NCBI GenBank assembly: GCA_031411235.1 | Contig: JANOAR010000144.1 | Coordinates: 1-28,758, forward strand | Length of the DNA stretch: 28,758 nucleotides | Source: JANOAR01 sp031411235 | Lineage (GTDB): Bacteria; Verrucomicrobiota; Verrucomicrobiia; Verrucomicrobiales; Verrucomicrobiaceae | Reading direction: 5' to 3' | Shown: positions 8,542 to 16,410 of the stretch, in pieces | How the letters are laid out: each line of letters opens with the position of its first letter | Numbering within the stretch: the first letter of the stretch is position 1 | Program-made: the position numbers and the translations under genes | The notes under the pieces: model-generated | What the model was told of the DNA's origin: nothing | Seen by the model: the letters and a program-made list of their open reading frames with translations, nothing else | Databases searched by the model: none

Positions 8542-10035
8542 TCACTTTTCCTTCGCTGCTTCCTGTTCGCGCAGGCGCTGGACTTTCGGCTTGTAGCCCT
8601 CGGCTTGGTTCACCTGTGTCGTGCGGAGATGGTTCAGCAGTTGATCGCGCATCCGGTTGAGCGTCTCGCGGTGCTCGGGAGCCTTTGCGAGATTCTGCTG
8701 CTCCAGCGGATCGCTATCGAGGTCGAAAAGGAACTCGCGTTCATCCTCAGTCCACCATTTGTAGCGCGCGTCGCGGGCCATCATGCGCAGCGGCGGCGCG
8801 TTGCCGATCTCGCTGATGACGAGATCGCGCACGGACGCCACCTTGCCAGTGGCCACGGGCAGCAGCGACTTCGCGAAGCGCCCCGGTGTGACCTCGCCGC
8901 CGATGGCTTCGACGATGGTGGGATACACGTCGCACATCTGCGCGAGTGCCTTGGTGCGGCCTGCTTGCACATGGCCCGGCCAGCGCACCACGAGTGGCAC
9001 GCGCACCGACTCCTCGTAGAAGCGGCCCTTCGTGAAGGCGGAATGCGCGCCCATCATTTCGCCGTGGTCGGCGGTGAAAATGGCGAGCGTTTCATCCCAG
9101 GTGCCGCGCGCTTTCATCGCCTCGATGAGCTGGCCCGTGCAGCGATCCACGAGCGCGATTTTGCCGAGGTAATTGGCGAGCAACTTCCGCACTTCGGCAT
9201 GGCTGAGCACATGGCCTTCGCGCTGCACCCGCGTCGGCACGTTCGCGGGCAGCGTCAGTTTTTCTGGATCAAACATCGTCGCAAACTCGCCGGGCGCATC
9301 AAGCGGCGGATGCGGCGAGTGCAGGCTCACGACCACGCACAGCGGCTTGTCCTTCGGCTGCTGGCGGATGAAGTCCACCGCCGCGCCGGTGACGAAGCTA
9401 TCGTGATACTCCGTGACTGGCACCACGCTGGCGCGCGGCTCGAATTCCCACTCCACAAGACGCTTATGGATGTCCGCCGCCAGCGTGTCGAGCAGGCCGA
9501 GCTTTTGCAAATGCTGCGCGTAGGGGCTGCCATCCTTCGCCGAATCAGGCGGCCCTGAAACATCCACGACGTAATCCAGTCCGAGTGCGCGGTGGTAGGC
9601 TTCCTCCGTCTTGAACTCCTGCTTCCACGCGGGGCCAGCGGTCCAGTGCAGTTTGCCAATTTGCGCCGTCGTGTAGCCCGCGCGTTGGATGTCGCGGAAC
9701 ATCGGCGCGGCCTCGGGTGCGACGCGATAACTCGTCGCGTTGCCCCAGAGTTCATGCCCGCCATTGTGCGGATAGAGCCCGGTGATCAGCGACACCCGCG
9801 CAGGCATGCAGATCGGCGACGTGGTGTAGCACGCATCGAAGATCATGCCCTCGCGTGCGATGCGGTCGAGGTTCGGCGTGCGCACCTGCGGATTGTCCCA
9901 GCTCAAGTAACGCGGGCTCCACTGGTCGGTGAGGATGACGAGCACGTCGGGCTTTTTCGCTGACGCATCGGCGGCGTCGAGTGCGGCCAGTGGCGCGAGC
10001 AGCAAAGTGGTGAGGACGCTAAGTATCTGTTTCAT
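8542..10035 (-). CDS. Secreted sulfatase, choline-sulfatase/N-sulfoglucosamine-type
   Basis: I chose the ATG at 10035, which gives 497 residues and begins MKQILSVLTTLLLAPLAALDA, a proper signal peptide. The open frame continues to 10194, but the extra 53 residues are cysteine- and arginine-rich and not signal-like. Key blocks are VLVILTDQWSPRYLS (31-45) and SPICMPARVSLITGLYP, where CMPAR at 76-80 puts the formylglycine cysteine at Cys76. IGKLHW and ADHGEMMGAH replace the more common KWHLG and SDNGG, pointing to the choline-sulfatase/heparan-type branch. It is the first gene of the minus-strand run and diverges from the ECF sigma gene across a 190-base region. Shared control by that sigma factor is plausible but not shown. 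Confidence 0.88.
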   Translation of the reverse strand: MKQILSVLTTLLLAPLAALDAADASAKKPDVLVILTDQWSPRYLSWDNPQVRTPNLDRIAREGMIFDACYTTSPICMPARVSLITGLYPHNGGHELWGNATSYRVAPEAAPMFRDIQRAGYTTAQIGKLHWTAGPAWKQEFKTEEAYHRALGLDYVVDVSGPPDSAKDGSPYAQHLQKLGLLDTLAADIHKRLVEWEFEPRASVVPVTEYHDSFVTGAAVDFIRQQPKDKPLCVVVSLHSPHPPLDAPGEFATMFDPEKLTLPANVPTRVQREGHVLSHAEVRKLLANYLGKIALVDRCTGQLIEAMKARGTWDETLAIFTADHGEMMGAHSAFTKGRFYEESVRVPLVVRWPGHVQAGRTKALAQMCDVYPTIVEAIGGEVTPGRFAKSLLPVATGKVASVRDLVISEIGNAPPLRMMARDARYKWWTEDEREFLFDLDSDPLEQQNLAKAPEHRETLNRMRDQLLNHLRTTQVNQAEGYKPKVQRLREQEAAKEK

Positions 10036-10225
10036 GAGGCGGCTTTGGTGGGCCTCTGTGTCAACGCCGACATTGGCCCAGCGTTTCATCAGAACGCATG
10101 ACCGGAGGCGACCACAAAGGCCCAACTTGCGACACCATGCCGCAATCGATTCATGAAAGGCTCGCGCATTTCCAAAAAAATAGTTTGTCCCCATTTCGCC
10201 GTTTCATCGGACAACTAGGCGACAC
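10036..10225. promoter_or_regulatory. Divergent intergenic region between the sulfatase run and the sigma operon
   Basis: These 190 bases separate two divergently transcribed operons and so should hold promoters for both. An A-rich tract (10174-10180) precedes an inverted repeat close to the sigma gene. I see no confident -35/-10 pair for either direction. Confidence 0.45.
10182..10216. repeat. Imperfect inverted repeat ahead of the first ECF sigma gene
   Basis: AGTTTGTCC (10182-10190) and GGACAACT (10209-10216) are reverse complements apart from one extra T, separated by 18 bases. The right arm ends 9 bases before the ATG. It could be an operator, part of an autoregulated ECF promoter, or a leader hairpin. 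Confidence 0.45.
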
Positions 10226-10780
10226 ATGTCCACCGAATCCCATGCCATCCAGCAAGCTGCTGCCGAGTTCATCCGCGACCGGCATCTGCTCGGCGCATTC
10301 GTGACCGGGTTGCTGCGCGATGTTCATGCGGCGGAGGATGTGTTGCAGGAGGTGTGGATGCTTTTGTCGGCGGAGCTGGGGAAAGGCACTGGCATCCAGA
10401 ATCGGGCGGCGTGGTGCCGGGGCGTGGCGCGAAATCTCATCCGGCGGCATTGGGAGAAGCGGCAGATGGCCAGGGTGGTGGCGGATAGCGAGGCGCTGGA
10501 GGCATTCATGGACCGCGTGGAGCATTGCTTCGCCTGGGCGGACACGCAGGAGCATTTCGCCACGGCGCGGCTGGCAGCGCTGGATGAATGCGTGGCCTCG
10601 CTCCCGGAGCGGTCACGCCGCTTGCTGTCGCTGAAATACACGCAACGCGCCGCGATGGAGCGCATCGCCGAGGAGACAGGCCAGTCATTTGAAGCCGTGA
10701 AGAAGGCGCTCATCCGTTTGCGTGGCGCACTGCTGGAGTGCGTGCGCAACAAACTATCCCAGGAGGAATGGAACACATGA
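10226..10780 (+). CDS. ECF RNA polymerase sigma factor
   Basis: This 184-residue extracytoplasmic-function sigma factor contains only the two core domains. Region 2 lies at about residues 15-80 and includes HAAEDVLQEVWMLL, the helix that contacts core polymerase. Region 4 lies at about 115-172, with LPERSRRLL and ERIAEETGQSFEAVKKAL forming the -35-binding helix-turn-helix. There is no C-terminal extension, as usual for small sigma factors of this phylum. Its stop overlaps the ATG of the FecR-type anti-sigma gene (ATGA), so the pair is translationally coupled. The genes that follow encode sulfatases and an esterase, so its regulon probably includes polysaccharide-degradation genes. No strong ribosome-binding site precedes the ATG. 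Confidence 0.9.
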   Translation: MSTESHAIQQAAAEFIRDRHLLGAFVTGLLRDVHAAEDVLQEVWMLLSAELGKGTGIQNRAAWCRGVARNLIRRHWEKRQMARVVADSEALEAFMDRVEHCFAWADTQEHFATARLAALDECVASLPERSRRLLSLKYTQRAAMERIAEETGQSFEAVKKALIRLRGALLECVRNKLSQEEWNT

Positions 10781-12102
10781 CGACCGACGAACTATTGCAA
10801 CGCTGGAGCGATGGCTCCATCACCACCGACGAACTCCGCGAGCTGACCGCGAAGCTGGCTGAGCCAAAGCATCAAAGCGCCTTGCTGGACGACTGGTTGC
10901 TCGAAAGCTGCCTGCCCGATGTGCTGCCCGGCGCTTCGGTGGCGGGCTTTCATGAATCAGCGATGAACTGCAGAGTCGAACGAATCGCTTCCGTGCGGGA
11001 GAAGTGCTGGACTGGTTGGCTCACCTGGCGCCCGCTCACGGCTGCGGCGGCGGCTTGTTTTGTGTTTCTTGTGTTCTGGTGGCTTATGCAGCCCCGCGAT
11101 GTTGTAGAGGTCATATTGGTGTCCGGCGAGGTGAGCTGGGTTTCCGATGGAACCAAGCCGCGCTTGCTCCAAACAGGAGCGCGTTTGCCCGCAGGGCGTT
11201 TCGAGACGCTTGCGGAAGATTCACTTCTCCGCCTGCGCTTTCATGATGGCACCCTCCTGGAATTTAGCGGCCCCACGCGAGCAGAGGTGGCAGAGGAAAC
11301 AGAGAAGCGTGTGCGACTGGCGACTGGCGTGCTTACAGCTCAAGTAGCACCGCAGCCCGCTGGCAGGCCGATGCAGGTGCATACCCCCACAGCGGCTATC
11401 GAAGTGCTGGGCACCATCTTCACACTGGATGCTGCATCGGATGAAGCGCGTCTATCTGTCGAGGAGGGGCGGGTAAAGCTGCGCCGTTTGGTGGATGACA
11501 AGGACACTGAGGTCGCGGCGGAGCATGGCGTAGTGGCGTCGTTGGATTCAGCCAGTTCCTTGTCGCCTGTGCGAAGTGTGCGCCCTCCGCAGCAATGGTC
11601 CGCGTTATTTGATCCGAAGCGCGAGCGCGTGACGGGGAACATCCTTCCGGCTGCTGGTGATAATCCGCTGCATGTCGCTGCGGCTGCCAAGCTCCTGTCT
11701 GACCCGATGAGCGAAAGGCCGCGCCTCGTGCATTGGCGGGTGCTAATAGCCCCTTCACGCAAGCAATCAGCGGCACTCGCCACCCTCGTTGCAAACTCCG
11801 TGGTGGAGCTGCGATGGCGCACCGCTCGGCCAGCGAGCGGTCAGGTGGTGCTAAAGACGTTTCGCGCCCGCACAGGCTTTCGTGGTGGCTTCTCTGCGCC
11901 GCTGGATGCCAGCTTACCATCGGATGCCAATGGCTGGCATACCTCACACCTGCCGCTCTCGGCCTTCCTGCCGTTGAAACCTGAACTTGGCACCTCACCC
12001 ATAGGTCTCGACCTGCTCGCCATAGAAGTCACCACCTTGGCGGAGAGCGCGGGACTGGAAATCGCGCATCTCAGCATCCACCCAGGAACTCACGCACCAT
12101 GA
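10777..12102 (+). CDS. FecR-type transmembrane anti-sigma factor with C-terminal carbohydrate-binding-like domain
   Basis: The ATG at 10777 was chosen because AGGAGG at 10761-10766 sits 10 bases before it and it overlaps the sigma stop; an earlier ATG at 10768 is only one base from that site. The 441-residue product has a cytosolic helical N-terminus (LLQRWSDGSITTDELRELTA), where sigma binding is expected. One membrane span lies at about 86-104 and a FecR domain at about 112-252, including VHTPTAAIEVLGTIFTLDA. At about 340-436 there is a beta-strand pattern ending LDLLAIEVTTLAESAGLEIA, like jelly-roll sugar-binding modules of the CBM11/galactose-binding type. If so, the exported end senses saccharides and the sigma factor is released on binding. 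The FecR assignment is firm; the last domain is inferred from strand pattern only. Confidence 0.8.
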   Translation: MTTDELLQRWSDGSITTDELRELTAKLAEPKHQSALLDDWLLESCLPDVLPGASVAGFHESAMNCRVERIASVREKCWTGWLTWRPLTAAAAACFVFLVFWWLMQPRDVVEVILVSGEVSWVSDGTKPRLLQTGARLPAGRFETLAEDSLLRLRFHDGTLLEFSGPTRAEVAEETEKRVRLATGVLTAQVAPQPAGRPMQVHTPTAAIEVLGTIFTLDAASDEARLSVEEGRVKLRRLVDDKDTEVAAEHGVVASLDSASSLSPVRSVRPPQQWSALFDPKRERVTGNILPAAGDNPLHVAAAAKLLSDPMSERPRLVHWRVLIAPSRKQSAALATLVANSVVELRWRTARPASGQVVLKTFRARTGFRGGFSAPLDASLPSDANGWHTSHLPLSAFLPLKPELGTSPIGLDLLAIEVTTLAESAGLEIAHLSIHPGTHAP

Positions 12103-13484
12103 AGGCTCACCTCCTCTTTCTTTTACTGCTGTGTGCCACGAGCCATGCGGCACAACCCAACGTCCTGCTCATCGTCAGCGATGACTTGAACAACCGCCTC
12201 GGCTGCTACGGCGACACGGTGGTGAAGACGCCGAACATTGACCGGATGGCCGCGCGCGGAGTGCGCTTCGACCGCGCGTATTGCCAGTATCCCGTGTGCA
12301 ATCCCTCGCGCTCGTCCTTCCTCAGTGGAATGCGGCCCGACACGACGCGTGTGATGCGCAACCACACCAGCACGCGCGACAATCTGCCGGACGCGGTGAT
12401 GCTGCCGCAGTTCTTCCGCGAGCACGGCTGGCGCAGCTTTGCGGCGGGCAAAATTTTTCACACCGGCGTGAGCGACCCGCCCTCGTGGGACACGGACATC
12501 GCCGAGGTCATCCTCACACCGACGAAGGAACAGATCGTCGAGAAGGGCGGTGTGGGTAGAAAGGCGAATGAGCGCAAGTCTTTCCAGTGGGTGAACACCA
12601 AACTCACCGCCGACGAGTTGCCCGATCATCAGGTCGCGCTCGATGTCGTGCGGCTCATCGAGAACTCGATGCGCGGCGGCAAACCGTTCTTCGCCGCCGC
12701 CGGATTCCGCCGCCCGCACGAGCCATACATCGCGCCGAGCGACTACTTCGCGAAGTATCCCGCCGCGCAGATGCCGCTGCCGGACGAGCCGCGCAAACAC
12801 CTCGCCGACATCCCGCCGCTCGCGCTCATGTATGATCCCGCGAGCACGCCGAATTCGTATAAAGACATGCGCGCCGCGATGTCCGCCTACTTCGCGTGCA
12901 TCACCTTCATGGACGCGCAGGTCGGCGTGCTGCTCGACGCGCTGGATCGGCACAAACTCTGGGACAACACCATTGTCGTCTTCATGTCCGACCACGGCTA
13001 CCACCTCGGCGAGCACGCGGGCATGTGGCACAAGGGCTCCGTCTTCGAGGAATGCAGCCGCGCCCCGCTCATCGTCGCCGCGCCCGGCGCGAGGCAAGGC
13101 GCGGTGTCGCCGCGGCTCGTCGAGTATGTGGACATCTATCCCACGCTCGTTGATTTCTGCGGGATGAAAGTGCCCGCCGCGCTCGAAGGCACGAGCTTCG
13201 CGCCTTTGCTGAGGGAGCCGAACCGCGAATGGAAACGCGCCGCCTTCTGCCAGGTGCTCATGCCGTCGAAACCAAAGGACGTGATGGGCCGCAGCCTGCG
13301 CACCGAGCGCTGGCACTACATCGAATGGGCCGAGGGCAAAGAAGGCGCACAACTTTACGACCACAGCAACGACCCGCATGAATACACAAACCTTGCGCAC
13401 GACCCGCAGCACGCGGACACGGCGCGTGAGATGGCCGCGATGCTCAAAGCTGGGTGGAAAGCGAGTCACATGTCGAAACCATGA
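12099..13484 (+). CDS. Secreted sulfatase, iduronate-2-sulfatase-like
   Basis: The start overlaps the anti-sigma stop (ATGA), so this is the third gene of one coupled operon. The 461-residue product has a short signal peptide (MKAHLLFLLLLCATSHA) and the metal block LLIVSDDLNNRLGCYGD. CNPSR at 67-71 puts the formylglycine precursor at Cys67, with the extension SSFLSGMRPDTT typical of the iduronate-2-sulfatase branch. AGKIFHTG, FRRPHEPYIAP and MSDHGYHLGEHAGMWHK are further hallmark blocks, and the C-terminus gives LYDHSNDPHEYTNLA. All expected metal and sulfate ligands appear present. The likely substrate is a sulfated uronic acid or similar sugar in an algal or animal polysaccharide, which is inference. 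A codon-rich antisense frame across it is a GC-skew shadow. Confidence 0.9.
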   Translation: MKAHLLFLLLLCATSHAAQPNVLLIVSDDLNNRLGCYGDTVVKTPNIDRMAARGVRFDRAYCQYPVCNPSRSSFLSGMRPDTTRVMRNHTSTRDNLPDAVMLPQFFREHGWRSFAAGKIFHTGVSDPPSWDTDIAEVILTPTKEQIVEKGGVGRKANERKSFQWVNTKLTADELPDHQVALDVVRLIENSMRGGKPFFAAAGFRRPHEPYIAPSDYFAKYPAAQMPLPDEPRKHLADIPPLALMYDPASTPNSYKDMRAAMSAYFACITFMDAQVGVLLDALDRHKLWDNTIVVFMSDHGYHLGEHAGMWHKGSVFEECSRAPLIVAAPGARQGAVSPRLVEYVDIYPTLVDFCGMKVPAALEGTSFAPLLREPNREWKRAAFCQVLMPSKPKDVMGRSLRTERWHYIEWAEGKEGAQLYDHSNDPHEYTNLAHDPQHADTAREMAAMLKAGWKASHMSKP

Positions 13485-13525
13485 AGCGCGTCACGGACAT
13501 CAATGCGCGGGTGATGAAACGTTAG
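13481..13525 (+). other. 14-codon open frame overlapping the sulfatase stop; possible gene remnant
   Basis: An ATG overlaps the sulfatase TGA (ATGA), the same coupling used at most junctions of this operon. Here the frame ends after 14 codons (MKRVTDINARVMKR). It may be the stub of a deleted gene or chance. The gap to the next gene is otherwise unremarkable. Confidence 0.15.
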
Positions 13526-13560
13526 AGCGCCGCCGCGCGTCCTGAATAGCAATCAAAGCC

Positions 13561-14571
13561 ATGAAAACACGTCTCCGCCGCTCCTTCGTTCAATTGGTCT
13601 TCGTCGTCATGGTCATCGTGGCAGGTGTCAGCCTCGCTCGGTCACAGCGCGCGAAGGCCGATGCGGAGTTCATCGCCGCCGCGAATCTGCAAACCATCAC
13701 ACTCACCGTGGATGCCATCGAGAGGCGTGCGCTCGTCCATCTGCCTGCGGGTCACGATGGAAAAAGGGCGCTGCCAGTGGTGCTCATTTTTCACGGCAAT
13801 GGCGGGGCGCCGGAGGCCATCGCGAGAGAAACCGGCTGGGTGGCGAAGGCGGACGCGGAGGGATTCATCGTCGTTTTCCCCGAGGCGACGCGGCCCGACA
13901 TGAGCAAGCCCGCTAAGTTCGGCAGCAACAATCCGGCATGGAACGACGGCTCCGGGCGCTTCCACGCGGGCGAAAAAAACACCGCCGATGTGGCCTTCAT
14001 CGCCGCGCTGCTCGATCGCCTCGAAGCGAAGTTCGCCGTCGACAAACGGCGCGTGTTTGCCGCCGGATTCTCGAATGGCGCCTCGATGACGTTTCGCGTC
14101 GGGAGCGAATTGAGCAGCCGCTTTGCCGCCGTCGCACCCGTGTCCGGCGCGCTATGGGTTGAGCTGCCGAAGGCCACGCAGCCCGTCTCGATGCTCTACA
14201 TCACGGGCACCAATGATCCCATCAACCCGCTCGACGGTGGCACGCCGAAGATGGCCTCCGGATCGGGCTTCAAGGGTGTGCCGGAAAAAGCCAAGCCGCC
14301 CGTGCGCGACAACATCGCGAAGTGGGTGGAGTTCCTCGGCTGTGCATTGGAGGCAAAGCCGCTCGTGACGAGCATCGAGGGCATCACTTCGGTGTGTCAC
14401 GACGGCGGACGCGGCGGCACCGAAGTCGTTTTCACCACCATCGCGGATCACGGCCACATCTGGCCGGGCGCGAAGAGTCCGCTGCCGGAATTCATCCTCG
14501 GCAAAGCCACCAGCCATCTCAACGCCACCGACGCCGTCTGGGATTTTTTCAAAAGACATCCGAAACCATGA
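13561..14571 (+). CDS. Secreted CE1 / PHB-depolymerase-like alpha/beta hydrolase (putative polysaccharide esterase)
   Basis: This 336-residue esterase belongs to the PHB depolymerase/feruloyl esterase-type alpha/beta hydrolases. An N-terminal membrane or signal segment (FVQLVFVVMVIVAGVSLA) follows a basic start. The oxyanion block IFHGNGG is at 76-82. The nucleophile elbow GFSNGAS puts the serine at Ser171. The acid is probably Asp219 in ITGTNDPINP, and the histidine His299 in DHGHIWPG. In this operon, removal of acetyl or feruloyl groups from a sulfated polysaccharide is more likely than polyester degradation, but this is inferred from context. A putative disulfide pair sits at Cys261 and Cys279. 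The stop overlaps the next sulfatase start (ATGA). Confidence 0.85.
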   Translation: MKTRLRRSFVQLVFVVMVIVAGVSLARSQRAKADAEFIAAANLQTITLTVDAIERRALVHLPAGHDGKRALPVVLIFHGNGGAPEAIARETGWVAKADAEGFIVVFPEATRPDMSKPAKFGSNNPAWNDGSGRFHAGEKNTADVAFIAALLDRLEAKFAVDKRRVFAAGFSNGASMTFRVGSELSSRFAAVAPVSGALWVELPKATQPVSMLYITGTNDPINPLDGGTPKMASGSGFKGVPEKAKPPVRDNIAKWVEFLGCALEAKPLVTSIEGITSVCHDGGRGGTEVVFTTIADHGHIWPGAKSPLPEFILGKATSHLNATDAVWDFFKRHPKP

Positions 14572-15989
14572 AAACAAAACTTCTACACGCCACCGTTCCG
14601 TTGCTCGCGCTGCTCGCCATCTTTTCGTCAGTCGTCATTCCGCATTCGTCATTCGCGGCGCAGCCGAATGTGCTCTTCATCGCGATAGACGACCTGCGTG
14701 ATCTCTCCGCGTTTCCGAATGCGAAGATGCCGAACCTCGACCGGCTCGCGAAGATGGGCACGGCGTTCACACGCGCCTACTGCGCTGCGCCGGTGTGCAA
14801 TGCCTCGCGTTGCGCGCTCATGTCGGGGCTGCGGCCTTCGACGACGGGCGTGTATGAAAACAACGCCGACGGGCGCAACGTCGTCGCGAGCGAACTCTCG
14901 CTGACGACTGCGTTCCGCAACGCGGGTTACTTCGTCTGCGGCGCGGGGAAGATTTACCACGAGAAATTCAACCGCCGCGAGGAGTGGGATGCTTATTTGA
15001 AAAACGAGGGCCACGATCCCGAGGCGAAGGAGAAGGTCGTCGCGGCGAACTTTCTGCGTTCACCGCTCGATTGCGAAGACAGCGAGATGCAGGACTACCG
15101 CATCGTGGACTACGGCATTCACGAGCTGGGCAAGAAGCACGACAAGCCTTTCTTCCTCGCCGTCGGCCTGCACAAGCCGCACTCGCCTTGGAACGTGCCG
15201 CGCAAGTATTACGACCAGTATCCTCTGGAGAGCATCACGCTGCCGCCTTACCTCAAAGGCGACATTGATGATCTGCCGCCAGCAGGACAGCACATGGCGA
15301 AGTGGGCGGGAACATTGCTGCCGAAACCGGACGGCGATCACGCGGCCATCATCGGGCGCAACAAATGGAAGGAAGCCATCCAAGGATACCTCGCCGCCAG
15401 CGCCTTCGCCGATGCGCAAGTGGGCCGCTTGCTCGATGCCTTTGAAAAATCGAAGTATCGCGAGAACACCATCATCTGCCTGTGGAGCGACCACGGCTGG
15501 AGCCTCGGCGAAAAAGACCACTGGCGGAAATTCGCGCTGTGGGAGGAAACCACGCGCTCGCCGCTCTACTGGGTCGTGCCCGGAGTGACGAAGTCCGGCA
15601 CTGTGTGCGAGCGTCCGAGCGACTACATGAGCCTCTATCCCACGCTCACCGACTTGTGCGGCATCGCGACGCCGAAGCATGTCGAAGGCGTGAGCATCCG
15701 CGCCTTGCTCGTCGATCCAAAAGCCGCGTGGGAGCGGCCCGCCATCACGACCTATTTGCAAAACAACCATGCCGTCCGCAACGAAGGGTGGCGCTACATC
15801 CGCTACGCCGATGGCGGCGAGGAACTCTACGACGAGCGCGCCGACGAGCACGAATGGAAGAACCTCGCCAACGATCCGGCCCATGCGGGGAAGAAAGCTG
15901 AACTCGCCAAGCTGCTGCCCACCGTGAATCACGCTGACTCCGGCGTGGAAAAGGCACCGAAGAAGAAAAAACCGAAGGTGAAGGAGTGA
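14568..15989 (+). CDS. Secreted sulfatase, iduronate-2-sulfatase-like, with CNASR active-site motif
   Basis: I chose the ATG at 14568, overlapping the esterase stop. It gives 473 residues with a signal peptide (MKTKLLHATVPLLALLAIFS onwards); the longer open frame adds 82 arginine- and histidine-rich residues that are antisense-like. The metal block is LFIAIDDLRD. The formylglycine site is CNASR at 77-81, with Cys77 the precursor and Ala in place of the usual Pro. C-x-A-x-R is an accepted variant of the motif, so activity is expected. GKIYHEKF, GLHKPHSPWNVP and WSDHGWSLGEKDHWRK fit the iduronate-sulfatase-like branch. The C-terminus ends in a lysine run (KAPKKKKPKVKE), an unusual tail. It is the last gene of the sigma operon. 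Confidence 0.9.
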   Translation: MKTKLLHATVPLLALLAIFSSVVIPHSSFAAQPNVLFIAIDDLRDLSAFPNAKMPNLDRLAKMGTAFTRAYCAAPVCNASRCALMSGLRPSTTGVYENNADGRNVVASELSLTTAFRNAGYFVCGAGKIYHEKFNRREEWDAYLKNEGHDPEAKEKVVAANFLRSPLDCEDSEMQDYRIVDYGIHELGKKHDKPFFLAVGLHKPHSPWNVPRKYYDQYPLESITLPPYLKGDIDDLPPAGQHMAKWAGTLLPKPDGDHAAIIGRNKWKEAIQGYLAASAFADAQVGRLLDAFEKSKYRENTIICLWSDHGWSLGEKDHWRKFALWEETTRSPLYWVVPGVTKSGTVCERPSDYMSLYPTLTDLCGIATPKHVEGVSIRALLVDPKAAWERPAITTYLQNNHAVRNEGWRYIRYADGGEELYDERADEHEWKNLANDPAHAGKKAELAKLLPTVNHADSGVEKAPKKKKPKVKE

Positions 15990-16080
15990 CTTGTGAAGGC
16001 TTGGCTTCCGCCTTGCACGCGGAGTCACAACCCTCACCAAACCATCATCACATAATTTCCCAAAGCACCGTGAGATCTGC

Positions 16081-16338
16081 ATGCCCTCGAATGACAGCCA
16101 CCAAGCCCACGACTACGCCGAACGCATCCGCGAGCGGCTGCCGCGCAAGCTGCAAGATGCGCGCGAGGCAGCTAAGCTGAGCAAGTATGCGCTGTGGCGA
16201 AAGTGCGGTGTGTCGCGCGACATGATCAGCCGCATCGAAGCTGGCGAGTCCATTCCCACCTTCCACGTCGGCGCGCGGCTGGCGTATGGCGTGGACAAGA
16301 CGCTGACGGAGTTCATCGGGACGATGGAGGATGAGTAG
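16081..16338 (+). CDS. XRE-family helix-turn-helix DNA-binding protein
   Basis: This 85-residue protein is almost entirely one Cro/CI-type helix-turn-helix domain, about residues 20-80. LQDAREAAKLSKYALWRKC forms the first helices, GVSRDMISRIEAGESIPT contains the recognition helix, and ARLAYGVDKTLTEFI the closing helix. No sensor or enzymatic domain is attached. It sits 91 bases after the sulfatase operon and just upstream of the three-gene cassette of unknown function, so it is a candidate local repressor or activator of that cassette. No convincing ribosome-binding site precedes the ATG. Confidence 0.8.
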   Translation: MPSNDSHQAHDYAERIRERLPRKLQDAREAAKLSKYALWRKCGVSRDMISRIEAGESIPTFHVGARLAYGVDKTLTEFIGTMEDE

Positions 16339-16410
16339 GCGGGGAGCGTCCGAGATGTCGGACTAACGCACCACGCGGGGGCTGTGCTCCTATCGCGGCC
16401 ATCACCACCG

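Noticed and set aside
8530..9558. 342-codon plus-strand frame
   Set aside because: It lies antisense to the sulfatase at 8542-10035 and shows the His/Arg/Ala bias of shadow frames, with no signal peptide or motif.
10059..10064. TTGACA on the minus strand upstream of the sulfatase run as a -35 box
   Set aside because: It lies only 23 bases from the start codon, leaving no room for a -10 box and leader.
10036..10194. N-terminal extension of the sulfatase to an ATG at 10194
   Set aside because: The extra 53 residues are Cys/Arg-rich and hide the signal peptide that begins at the ATG at 10035.
12123..13469. 448-codon open frame on the minus strand
   Set aside because: It is exactly antisense to the intact sulfatase at 12099-13484, has a His/Arg/Val-rich composition and lacks any domain; a high-GC shadow frame.
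15060..16082. 340-codon minus-strand frame
   Set aside because: It is antisense to the last sulfatase of the sigma operon; composition is shadow-like.
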